Assembly: GCA_039933635.1 (NCBI GenBank)
Contig: JBDTNQ010000164.1
Span: 1 to 6,039 of the forward strand
Reading direction: 5' to 3'
Source: JBDTNQ01 sp039933635
GTDB taxonomy: Bacteria; Acidobacteriota; Vicinamibacteria; Vicinamibacterales; SCN-69-37
DNA: 6,039 bases
This document shows positions 1 through 6,039 of this stretch, piece by piece; the stretch's first letter is position 1; every line of letters starts with the position of its first letter. The position numbers were made by a program, and so were the translations under genes. The notes under the pieces are model-generated. The model was not told the origin of the DNA. It did not search any database and worked only from the letters and a program-made list of their open reading frames with translations.

Positions 1-19
1 AGCGGACCATAGCGACAAC

Positions 20-50
20 GGTACCCGCCGCGCCTCGCGGCTGCTGTACC
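20..50 (-). terminator. GC-rich interrupted hairpin after the operon, possible terminator
   Basis: Downstream of the REC-GGDEF stop, GCCGCG (27-32) pairs perfectly with CGCGGC (36-41) around a 3-nt loop. An outer GGTAC (20-24) pairs with GTACC (46-50), separated from the inner stem by short unpaired bases. It lies 38 nt past the stop codon, a sensible position for a 3' end structure. No U tract follows on the minus strand (19-1), so it is not a classical intrinsic terminator. It may act as an RNA 3' stabiliser or be chance pairing in GC-rich DNA. Confidence 0.35.
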
Positions 51-87
51 CGATTGCACATTCGACGCCTTCGGCCGGTAGACTGGC

Positions 88-993
88 TCAGGCCACGGCG
101 TCTTCGACCCGGTTGCGGCCGGCGCGCTTGGCCCGGTACAACGCGGCATCTGCCGCGTTGACTAGATCATCTGGACTGGCCGGCGCCGCATTGGTCCAGG
201 CCACGCCCACGCTGACACTGGCGCTCAGCGCGCCGTCACCGATGACCACCGGCTGCTCCGCCACGGCCGTGCGCATGCGCTCCGCGAGTTGATGGGCAAG
301 GGCGGCATCGCAGCCTTGCACGACGATCAGGAATTCTTCACCACCGTAGCGACCGATGTCGTCGTAGCGCCGCAGCGCGCCGCGCATCCGCGTCGTGACG
401 GCCTGCAGCACCTGGTCCCCGGCGCTGTGACCATGGCGGTCGTTCACGTCCTTGAACCGGTCGATGTCGGCCATGAGGACCGCCATCGGGGTGTGCTCGC
501 GGCGGGCCCGCTCAACGGCCTTTCCAAGTTCGTCCAGAATCATGCCGCGGTTCCAGATGCCGGTCAGCCGATCGTGCGTCGCCTCACGGCGAAGCGCCTC
601 CTGCGTAGCGAGTAACCGTTCCTGGAGGCCCAGCACGCGCTCGCCGGACCTCAGTCGCGCGCGCAGTTCGACGATGTCGAGCGGCTTGGTGAGGAAGTCG
701 TCGATCTCCGCGTCGAACGCCGTGACCAGGTCCTCGCGCCGATCGCGAGCGGTCAACAGGATGATGTAGACGTACCGCTCCGTCTTGGCTCGTGCCTGAC
801 GGCACACTTCGATGCCGTCCGCGCCGGGCATCATCCAGTCGAGAATTGCCAGACGCGGGCCGTCAGGACCGAGCAGCGAGGCCAGAGCGCTCGGCCCGTC
901 CCCCACGCTGATCACCTCGTGCTTGAGCCTCGTCAGCGTGTTCTCCAGTAGACGGCGTGAGACGCGGTCGTCGTCAGCGACGAGAATTTTCAC
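88..993 (-). CDS. Response regulator with diguanylate cyclase output (REC-GGDEF)
   Basis: A 301-residue soluble protein predicted to make cyclic di-GMP from two GTP when its receiver is phosphorylated. The REC domain spans about residues 1-120, with the acidic pair Asp8/Asp9, phosphoacceptor Asp52 (in ILDWMMP), Thr81 and Lys103 (FLTKP), so the phosphorylation site is complete. A short helical linker (about 118-136) leads into the GGDEF domain (about 137-298), which has Asp176 in ADIDRFK (metal), Asn184 and Asp193 (substrate contacts by family analogy) and the catalytic GGEEF at 217-221. Arg208-x-x-Asp211 lies five residues before GGEEF, the spacing of the PleD inhibitory I-site, so product feedback is likely. 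The layout is WspR-like, with one REC rather than PleD's two. The start is GTG at 993-991, supported by a 4-bp overlap with the upstream kinase stop and by AGGAGG 7 nt upstream. No EAL domain is present. The family call is firm; activation by the neighbouring kinases is inferred. Confidence 0.95.
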   Translation of the reverse strand: MKILVADDDRVSRRLLENTLTRLKHEVISVGDGPSALASLLGPDGPRLAILDWMMPGADGIEVCRQARAKTERYVYIILLTARDRREDLVTAFDAEIDDFLTKPLDIVELRARLRSGERVLGLQERLLATQEALRREATHDRLTGIWNRGMILDELGKAVERARREHTPMAVLMADIDRFKDVNDRHGHSAGDQVLQAVTTRMRGALRRYDDIGRYGGEEFLIVVQGCDAALAHQLAERMRTAVAEQPVVIGDGALSASVSVGVAWTNAAPASPDDLVNAADAALYRAKRAGRNRVEDAVA

Positions 994-3900
994 GCGGGTA
1001 CCTCCTGCCGGAACAATCGGACGGCGCGCTCGAAGTCCTGAATCTCCCGCTCGAGGTCGGCGAAGCGCTCCGCCGCATGACTCAAGTCGCCGCTGCGGCC
1101 CATGCCCTCCAGCAGGGACGCGGAGTGCGTGACGGCCCGCGCGCCGAGGCTGCTCACCGAGCCCTTCAACGCGTGCCCCGCGCGCTCGAGCCTGATCGGA
1201 TCACCCGCATCAATCGCCTGACGGATGTCAGCGAGCATGCGCGGGGACTCGGCGCCGAAAATGTCCACCAGTTCGGTCAACAGACCACGATCGCCTTCGA
1301 TGCGGGCCAGCGCCTCCACACTGTCGAACGCCGTGCCCGTCGGCACCGGGTGCGCGCCGACCGCCGGCGCCAGCAGGCCGTCGATCGTGGCCATCAGTTC
1401 CACGGTGTTCAGAGGCTTGGCCAGATACGCATCCATGCCGGCCGCCAGACACAGATCGCGATCGCTATCCATGGCGTGCGCCGTCAACGCGACGATGGGG
1501 ATGTGCCGTCCCGTCCCCACTTCGGCCGCCCGAATGGCGGTCGATGCGGTCCGGCCATCCATCTCGGGCATCTGCACATCCATGAGAACGAGATCGAACG
1601 ACCCCTTTTTGACGGCGTCGAGCGCGGCCTGGCCTGTCTCCACACACGTGACGACGTGGCCATGCTTCTGGAGGATGGCCTTGGCGAGCCGGGTGTTCAC
1701 CATATTGTCCTCGGCGAGCAGTATCCGACGGGGCGCCGCCCCCTGGGTCGAAGCCGCAGCCAAAGCCTCGATTCGATCAGACGGCACCGGAAGCGCCGCC
1801 GGCACCTGTGACGGAGATCCGGCCAGCGCCGAGAGAATCGCCTCGTGGAGAACCGACTGGCGAACAGGCTTGGTCAGGGAGGCCCTGACGCCGGCGCTGA
1901 CGCCGCGTTGCGTCTCGCCGGCCAGGCCGATAGACGACAGCATGATAATCATCGTGGTTGGTCCGAATGGTGTGCGCCGGATCTGCTCCGCGACCTGCAG
2001 GCCGTCGAGCCCGGCCATCTGGTGATCGAGCAGTACGAGTGGAAACGACTGATGACGTTTGTACGCCTCCTCCATGGCTTCAAGGGCCGCGCGGCCGTTG
2101 TCGACCAGGGTCGGTCGCATGTCCCACTTGGTGAGCACATCGCGAAGGATGCGGCGATTCGTCGCGTTGTCGTCGACGACGAGCACGGGCATCCCATAAA
2201 GAATGGCCTCGTCGCGCGGTGTGATTTTCGGGGCGACGTCAGTCGGCACGACGAACGTCAACCACACATGGAAGGTGGCCCCGTGGCCGGCCGGGCTCTC
2301 GACCGAGATGCGTCCGCCCATCAGGTGCACCAGCTGTGAGGCGATCGCCAGGCCCAGTCCCGTGCCCCCGAATTTGCGCGTCACCGACGCGTCGGCCTGC
2401 GTGAAGACGCCAAAGATCGCGGTGAGCTGCGTGGGCGAGATGCCGATGCCGGTGTCCGCGACGGAGAAGTGGAGCGAGGCCCGGCCGTCCACATCTGCCC
2501 CGCGTTCGACGCGCAACACGACCTCGCCCTTGGCGGTGAACTTGACCGCGTTCCCGACGAGATTCATGACGATCTGTTTGAGGCGGGCCGGATCGCCCGT
2601 CAGCATCGCCGGCACATCCGGCGCGACGTGGCACGCCAGGCTGAGCCCTTTCTCATGCGCCTGTGGACCGACCGAGCGCATCGTCGCGGCAACGGTGTCG
2701 GCGAGATCGAAATCGATCGTCTCGAGTTGCAGCTTGCGAGCGTCGATCTTGGAGAAGTCCAGGATGTCGTTGAGGAGCGTCAGGAGGGAGTCCGCGGAGG
2801 TCTGGACCATCTCGAGGTACTCGCGCTGTTCCACGGTGAGGTCCGTACCGAGGGCGAGTTCCGTCATCCCGACGATGCCGTTCATCGGGGTCCGGATTTC
2901 GTGGCTCATGTTCGCCAGGAACTCGCTCTTCGCGCGGCTGGCCTCTTCGGCCGCGATGCGCGCCGTTGTGAGCCCCGTCTCGGTTTGTTTTCGCGCCGTG
3001 ATGTCGATCGCCGATCCCTCGATGAGGTCCTCCCCGTGAATGCCGGGCAGCAGGGACGCCGTCAGGAGCACGCAGCTCGGCCGGCCGTCGACGCGTCGGA
3101 TCGCCAGTTCAAAATTGGCCACGGGCGCATCGCGTGTGAGGATCGTGCCAAGCTGCCGGCCAGCAGCGTCGTCGGACACGTAGTCGCCCAGATTCTTTCC
3201 GAGGCACGCTTCACGGCAGGCGCAGCCGAGAAGCGCGGCGAAGGCGTCGTTACAATCAATCAGCCGACCGTCGGGCGTGCACTGGTAGACGCCGGCCAGA
3301 CTGCGCGTGAAGAGCAGGTGATATCGCTCGTCACTGGCCCGAAGTTCCGCGGCGCGCGCCGCCAGCCGGGGGTCGACAAGGCAGGTCACGAGCGCCGCGC
3401 CGAGCAGCAGCCCTGCGAGCGTGAGCCCTAACAACCCTATCGACGAGAGGCTCACGACGGCCGCCGCATCCTCGAGCCCACCTCCAGGTGTGATCCTCGC
3501 GGCGGACATGCCCGTGTAATGCATCGACACGATGACCACACCAAGAATGGTCGCGCTTCCGACCTTGGCCAGCGCGACGGACCCTCCGCCGATCGGCTCG
3601 TGGAACGCGAGATACAGCGCGAGGATCGACCCGGCAACGGCGATGACGACCGAGAGCCCGGCGACTGGCAGGTCCCAGCTTCCGGCCGCCTCCAGCCGGA
3701 TCGCATCCATGCTGAGGTAGTGCATGGCAGTGATGCCGACACCCATCAGGGCCCCGCCCGACAACGCGATGCGCCACGTCATACGACTTCGGCTCACCAC
3801 AAAGAGCGCCGCGCCGGCAGCCGCCACGCTGGCGAGCAGCGACCAGGTCGCGGTCGCGATGTCGTAACGCACGGCAACCGGACGTGCGAATGCCAGCGTG

Positions 3901-4082
3901 CCGATGACGTGCATCGACCAGATGCCGAGGCCCATGCTGGTCGCGCTTGCGGTCAGCCACGCTGGCCGAGCCAACCCGCGCGAGGTGCTGGCTCGCCCAG
4001 ACAGTTCGAGCGCCAGATACGACGCCGCAATCGCGATCACGATGGAGAGCGCGATGAGTGGATAGCTGTCGACGCCGCTCAC
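990..4082 (-). CDS. Membrane MHYT-PAS hybrid histidine kinase with two receivers and Hpt
   Basis: A predicted inner-membrane sensor kinase of 1030 residues. Residues about 8-236 form a seven-helix MHYT sensor with three motifs (MHVIG at 57, MHYLSM at 120, MHYTGM at 187); such domains have been proposed to bind copper and sense O2, CO or NO. A PAS domain follows (about 248-362, ending in a GSAIDITARK PAC motif), then a helical linker and HisKA with His394 in NMSHEIRTP. HATPase_c has the N-box NLVGNAVKFT (507-516), DTGIG (543-547) and GGTGLGL (572-578). REC1 (about 632-753) has Asp637/638, Asp686 and Lys738. REC2 (about 786-905) has Asp835, Thr867 and Lys889. The C-terminal Hpt has His970 in GHALKGS. 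All phosphorelay residues look intact. The GTG start at 4082 is chosen because AGGGGA lies 6 nt upstream and the first helix begins just after it; a GTG at 4112 in the same frame would add ten residues but has no ribosome binding site. The stop overlaps the REC-GGDEF start by 4 bp, its likely output partner. Confidence 0.94.
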   Translation of the reverse strand: MSGVDSYPLIALSIVIAIAASYLALELSGRASTSRGLARPAWLTASATSMGLGIWSMHVIGTLAFARPVAVRYDIATATWSLLASVAAAGAALFVVSRSRMTWRIALSGGALMGVGITAMHYLSMDAIRLEAAGSWDLPVAGLSVVIAVAGSILALYLAFHEPIGGGSVALAKVGSATILGVVIVSMHYTGMSAARITPGGGLEDAAAVVSLSSIGLLGLTLAGLLLGAALVTCLVDPRLAARAAELRASDERYHLLFTRSLAGVYQCTPDGRLIDCNDAFAALLGCACREACLGKNLGDYVSDDAAGRQLGTILTRDAPVANFELAIRRVDGRPSCVLLTASLLPGIHGEDLIEGSAIDITARKQTETGLTTARIAAEEASRAKSEFLANMSHEIRTPMNGIVGMTELALGTDLTVEQREYLEMVQTSADSLLTLLNDILDFSKIDARKLQLETIDFDLADTVAATMRSVGPQAHEKGLSLACHVAPDVPAMLTGDPARLKQIVMNLVGNAVKFTAKGEVVLRVERGADVDGRASLHFSVADTGIGISPTQLTAIFGVFTQADASVTRKFGGTGLGLAIASQLVHLMGGRISVESPAGHGATFHVWLTFVVPTDVAPKITPRDEAILYGMPVLVVDDNATNRRILRDVLTKWDMRPTLVDNGRAALEAMEEAYKRHQSFPLVLLDHQMAGLDGLQVAEQIRRTPFGPTTMIIMLSSIGLAGETQRGVSAGVRASLTKPVRQSVLHEAILSALAGSPSQVPAALPVPSDRIEALAAASTQGAAPRRILLAEDNMVNTRLAKAILQKHGHVVTCVETGQAALDAVKKGSFDLVLMDVQMPEMDGRTASTAIRAAEVGTGRHIPIVALTAHAMDSDRDLCLAAGMDAYLAKPLNTVELMATIDGLLAPAVGAHPVPTGTAFDSVEALARIEGDRGLLTELVDIFGAESPRMLADIRQAIDAGDPIRLERAGHALKGSVSSLGARAVTHSASLLEGMGRSGDLSHAAERFADLEREIQDFERAVRLFRQEVPA
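1001..1006 (-). promoter_or_regulatory. Ribosome binding site for REC-GGDEF gene, inside the upstream kinase
   Basis: On the minus strand AGGAGG sits 7 nt before the GTG at 993-991. It lies within the last codons of the MHYT kinase, whose TGA (992-990) overlaps the start as GTGA. This near-consensus Shine-Dalgarno fixes the start and indicates efficient reinitiation by ribosomes finishing the kinase, so the two proteins are probably made in linked amounts. Confidence 0.85.
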
Positions 4083-4088
4083 ACCAGG

Positions 4089-4094
4089 TCCCCT
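4089..4094 (-). promoter_or_regulatory. Probable ribosome binding site for MHYT kinase
   Basis: AGGGGA on the minus strand lies 6 nt upstream of the GTG at 4082-4080. It is the best Shine-Dalgarno-like match in the 64-nt gap between the two kinase genes and decides between the starts at 4082 and 4112. The rest of the gap (4095-4146) shows no clear -35/-10 pair and no hairpin followed by a U tract, so read-through from the upstream kinase is expected. Confidence 0.55.
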
Positions 4095-4146
4095 GATCCC
4101 GCGATGTCCCACCGCGACGTGTGCAGCACCGCTACCGCCAGTGGCG

Positions 4147-6039
4147 TCATGGCACGCATGTGGGATCTCGCGGAGGAACGGGGCTGGCCGTCAGCGCCGA
4201 GAGACACTCGTCAGCCGCACGGTCGAGGCGCAGCCACGCAGCATCGGCGTGGTCGATGTGCCCCCCCCCCGCACGTAGTTCGAGTGCGGCACAAGCCTCG
4301 CTGAGCTGTCGCGCCCCGACATTCGCGGCGGAGCCCTTCAGCGCATGCGCGGCCGCTCGCAGCGCGACCGTGTCGTCGCCGTCGACCGCGGCCTTGATGA
4401 GCCGCATCTGCACAGGGCAATCCAGAAGAAATGCCTCTGTCACCTGCTGGGCCAGCGCGTCATCGCCCCCCATGCGCCCGACGAGCGCGGCGCGATCGAA
4501 TACGGCAGCTGGAGGCGTCGCGGCGGAGGGCGACGGACGCGTGAATGGTCCCTGCTCGACCGCGGCGAACAGGTCGAGTCGATCGATCGGCTTCGAGATA
4601 TAGGCGTCCATCCCACCCGCGAGGAAGCGTTCCGCATCGCCTCGCATGGCGTGTGCGGTGAGCGCGACAATCCGCAGATGCCCGCCACTGATCAGCTCCC
4701 GTGCCCGAATGGCCGCGGTGGCTTCGAGGCCGCCCATCTCCGGCATCTGGATGTCCATCAGCACCAAATCGAAGTGGCCGCGCTCGACGGCGGCCAGCGC
4801 CTCGCGCCCGTTGCACACCGTCGTCACGTCATGCCCGCGCTTGGTGAGCAGACCCACGACGACGCGCTGATTGACCAGGTTGTCTTCGGCCACCAGCACA
4901 CGACGGCGGACCGGCACCGCCGCCATCAGATGAACCGGGGCCGGGACTGGAAGACCGGCGTTGTAGCTGAGGGCGTTGCGAATCGCGTCGAGCAGATCGG
5001 CCTGCCTGACGGGCTTCGTGAGGTAGGCGACGATGCCGAGTTCACGGCAGCGGGATGCGTCACCGTAACGACCCGACGACGTCAGCATCATCACCGTGGC
5101 GCCGGCGAGTTCGTGCCGCTTGGAGATGTTCTCGGCGACTTCGAAGCCGTCGAGGTCAGGCATGTTGGCATCCAGGAGGACCAGAACGAATGGATCTCCC
5201 GCAAGCGCGGCGCTCGTCAGGGCCTCGAGTCCTTCCCGCCCTCCCGAGACCGCCGTGGGTTTCATGTTCCAGCGCTCCAGCTGAGTCATGAAGATCTGCC
5301 GGTTGATGGGGCTGTCGTCGACAATCAGCGCCTTGAGATTGGAGAGGAACGGCAGACGGACCGGCGGCTCCGGTGCGGCGACGAGCGGACACTCGACCAC
5401 GAATGAGAACGTGCTGCCATCGCCGGGCGCGCTCTCGACCCAGATGCGCCCCCCCATCAGCTTGACGAGGGTCGACGAGATGGTGAGACCAAGGCCCGTG
5501 CCGCCGTACCGACGGGTGGTCGAGCCGTCCGCCTGCTGGAACGCCTCGAAGATCGCCTGGTGCTTGTCTTTGGGGATCCCGATGCCGGTGTCCGTCACGC
5601 TGAACCGCAGCCGGGTGCGATCCTGGCCATGCCATTCTTCGCGCACCTCGACCAGCACATGTCCCTGCGCGGTGAACTTGACGGCATTGCCGACGAGATT
5701 CGCCAGCACCTGGCGTAGCCGAACGGGATCGCTGCTGATGCCGTCGGGCACTTCCGGCGCGACGTCCGAGATCAGTTCGAGGCCTTTCTGATCGGCCGCG
5801 AGTGCGAGCGGCCTGAGCGCGTCGGCCACCATGTCGCGGACGGAGATCGGCACCGACTCCAGCTCGAGTTTGCCGGATTCGACCTTGGAGAAATCGAGGA
5901 TGTCGTTCAGGATCGCCAGCAGCGATTCGGCCGATCGACGGACGGTCTCGAGGTTCTCGCGCTGGTCGCGCGGCAGTTCGGTATCGAGTACGAGATCCGT
6001 CATGCCAATGATGCCGTTCATCGGTGTGCGAATCTCGTG
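4147..6039 (-). CDS. Hybrid histidine kinase, 5' end outside window (HisKA-HATPase-REC-REC-Hpt)
   Basis: A partial gene: the first visible codon (6039-6037) is the phosphoacceptor His of HEIRTP, so the start and any sensor or membrane domains lie outside the window. The Met at 6021, seven codons in, is internal to HisKA and not a start. Numbering that His as 1, 630 residues are visible. HATPase_c has the N-box NLVGNAVKFT (114-123), DTGIG (150-154) and GGTGLGL (179-185). REC1 has Asp241/242, Asp290 (LLDANMP), Thr320 and Lys342. REC2 has Glu385/Asp386, Asp429 (LMDIQMP), Thr461 and Lys483. A C-terminal Hpt domain has His565 in AHALKGSA. Order and spacing match BarA-type hybrid kinases, and all catalytic and relay residues are present. 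There is no output domain, so phosphate must go to a separate receiver; the REC-GGDEF protein two genes downstream is a candidate. The codons for Gly591-593 lie in a ten-G run within the Hpt domain; the frame after it still reads as a normal Hpt final helix. Confidence 0.94.
   Translation of the reverse strand, partial: HEIRTPMNGIIGMTDLVLDTELPRDQRENLETVRRSAESLLAILNDILDFSKVESGKLELESVPISVRDMVADALRPLALAADQKGLELISDVAPEVPDGISSDPVRLRQVLANLVGNAVKFTAQGHVLVEVREEWHGQDRTRLRFSVTDTGIGIPKDKHQAIFEAFQQADGSTTRRYGGTGLGLTISSTLVKLMGGRIWVESAPGDGSTFSFVVECPLVAAPEPPVRLPFLSNLKALIVDDSPINRQIFMTQLERWNMKPTAVSGGREGLEALTSAALAGDPFVLVLLDANMPDLDGFEVAENISKRHELAGATVMMLTSSGRYGDASRCRELGIVAYLTKPVRQADLLDAIRNALSYNAGLPVPAPVHLMAAVPVRRRVLVAEDNLVNQRVVVGLLTKRGHDVTTVCNGREALAAVERGHFDLVLMDIQMPEMGGLEATAAIRARELISGGHLRIVALTAHAMRGDAERFLAGGMDAYISKPIDRLDLFAAVEQGPFTRPSPSAATPPAAVFDRAALVGRMGGDDALAQQVTEAFLLDCPVQMRLIKAAVDGDDTVALRAAAHALKGSAANVGARQLSEACAALELRAGGGHIDHADAAWLRLDRAADECLSALTASPVPPRDPTCVP
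4261..4270 (-). repeat. Ten-G homopolymer in the Hpt region of the first kinase
   Basis: There is an uninterrupted run of ten C on the plus strand, read as G10 in the gene (last base of a GCG Ala codon plus three GGG Gly codons). As given, the frame stays open and the Hpt fold continues. One fewer G would shift the frame and end at a TGA at 4193-4191; one more would end at a TGA at 4213-4211. Runs of this length are prone to slippage in replication and to sequencing miscounts. The next longest run noticed in this gene is seven G at 5449-5455. Confidence 0.9.

Noticed and set aside
1..61. Minus-strand ATG at 61-59 open to the window edge, preceded by a weak AAGG, as a possible next gene in the operon
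   Set aside because: Only 20 codons are visible, third-position GC is lower than in the three real genes, the hairpin at 20-50 lies inside it, and no motif is recognisable. The sequence beyond position 1 would decide.
2469..3431. Plus-strand open frame of 320 codons opposite the MHYT kinase
   Set aside because: Antisense shadow of HATPase, HisKA and PAS coding sequence; no domain or plausible composition. The plus-strand frames at 957-1811, 2203-3039 and 3519-4304 are rejected for the same reason.
4095..4146. Short inverted repeat (CGCCA/TGGCG) and GC-rich repeats in the gap between the kinase genes as a terminator or operator
   Set aside because: The arms are 5 bp with a single base between them, too tight for a hairpin, with no U tract; chance in GC-rich DNA is a sufficient explanation.
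4345..5406. Long plus-strand open frame of 353 codons opposite the first kinase
   Set aside because: It runs antisense to a gene with complete kinase and receiver motifs, has Arg/His/Gly-rich low-complexity translation and no recognisable domain. Long antisense frames are expected in GC-rich coding DNA.
4147..6021. ATG at 6021 as the true start of the first kinase
   Set aside because: The codons just upstream (6039-6022) read HEIRTP, the phosphoacceptor motif, in frame, so this Met is internal and the gene continues past the window.
4147..6039. The two kinases as a recent tandem duplication
   Set aside because: They share domain order and family motifs, but between motifs the residues and linkers differ widely, as expected for any two members of this large family. 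No long near-identical DNA stretch was seen.

Overview
The window is a GC-rich (roughly two-thirds G+C by eye) bacterial chromosomal segment. It is filled almost completely by three minus-strand genes of one signalling locus. Read in the direction of transcription (from 6039 down to 1) they are: a hybrid histidine kinase whose 5' end lies outside the window (6039-4147), a second, membrane-bound MHYT-PAS hybrid histidine kinase (4082-990), and a short response regulator with a diguanylate cyclase output domain (993-88). No transposon, CRISPR array, RNA gene or phage-like feature was recognised. High GC, GTG starts and large multi-domain hybrid kinases would fit an Acidobacteria-type (e.g. Vicinamibacteria), deltaproteobacterial or similar soil organism. 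That is a guess from style; the sequence carries no taxonomic marker.

Layout: positions 1-87 are the 3' flank of the last gene and contain a GC-rich interrupted hairpin at 20-50 but no convincing gene. The REC-GGDEF gene (88-993) overlaps the end of the MHYT kinase by 4 bp (GTGA on the minus strand) and has a strong AGGAGG ribosome binding site, so the two are almost certainly co-transcribed and probably translationally coupled. The MHYT kinase is separated from the upstream kinase by about 64 nt with no terminator or recognisable promoter, so all three genes plausibly form one operon.

How they may work together: both kinases share the core HisKA - HATPase_c - REC - REC - Hpt, so each holds every element of an internal His-Asp-His phosphorelay. 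Neither has its own output domain. The only stand-alone receiver in view is the REC-GGDEF protein, which keeps its phosphoacceptor Asp, the catalytic GGEEF motif and an RxxD product-inhibition site. The simplest model is that one or both Hpt domains phosphorylate this receiver and so switch on cyclic di-GMP synthesis in response to whatever the membrane MHYT domain, the PAS domain and the unseen N-terminus of the first kinase sense. This is inference from domain content and gene order.

The most unusual local sequence feature is a run of ten G (minus strand) in the Hpt-coding part of the first kinase at 4261-4270. A one-base slip there would replace the end of the Hpt domain.
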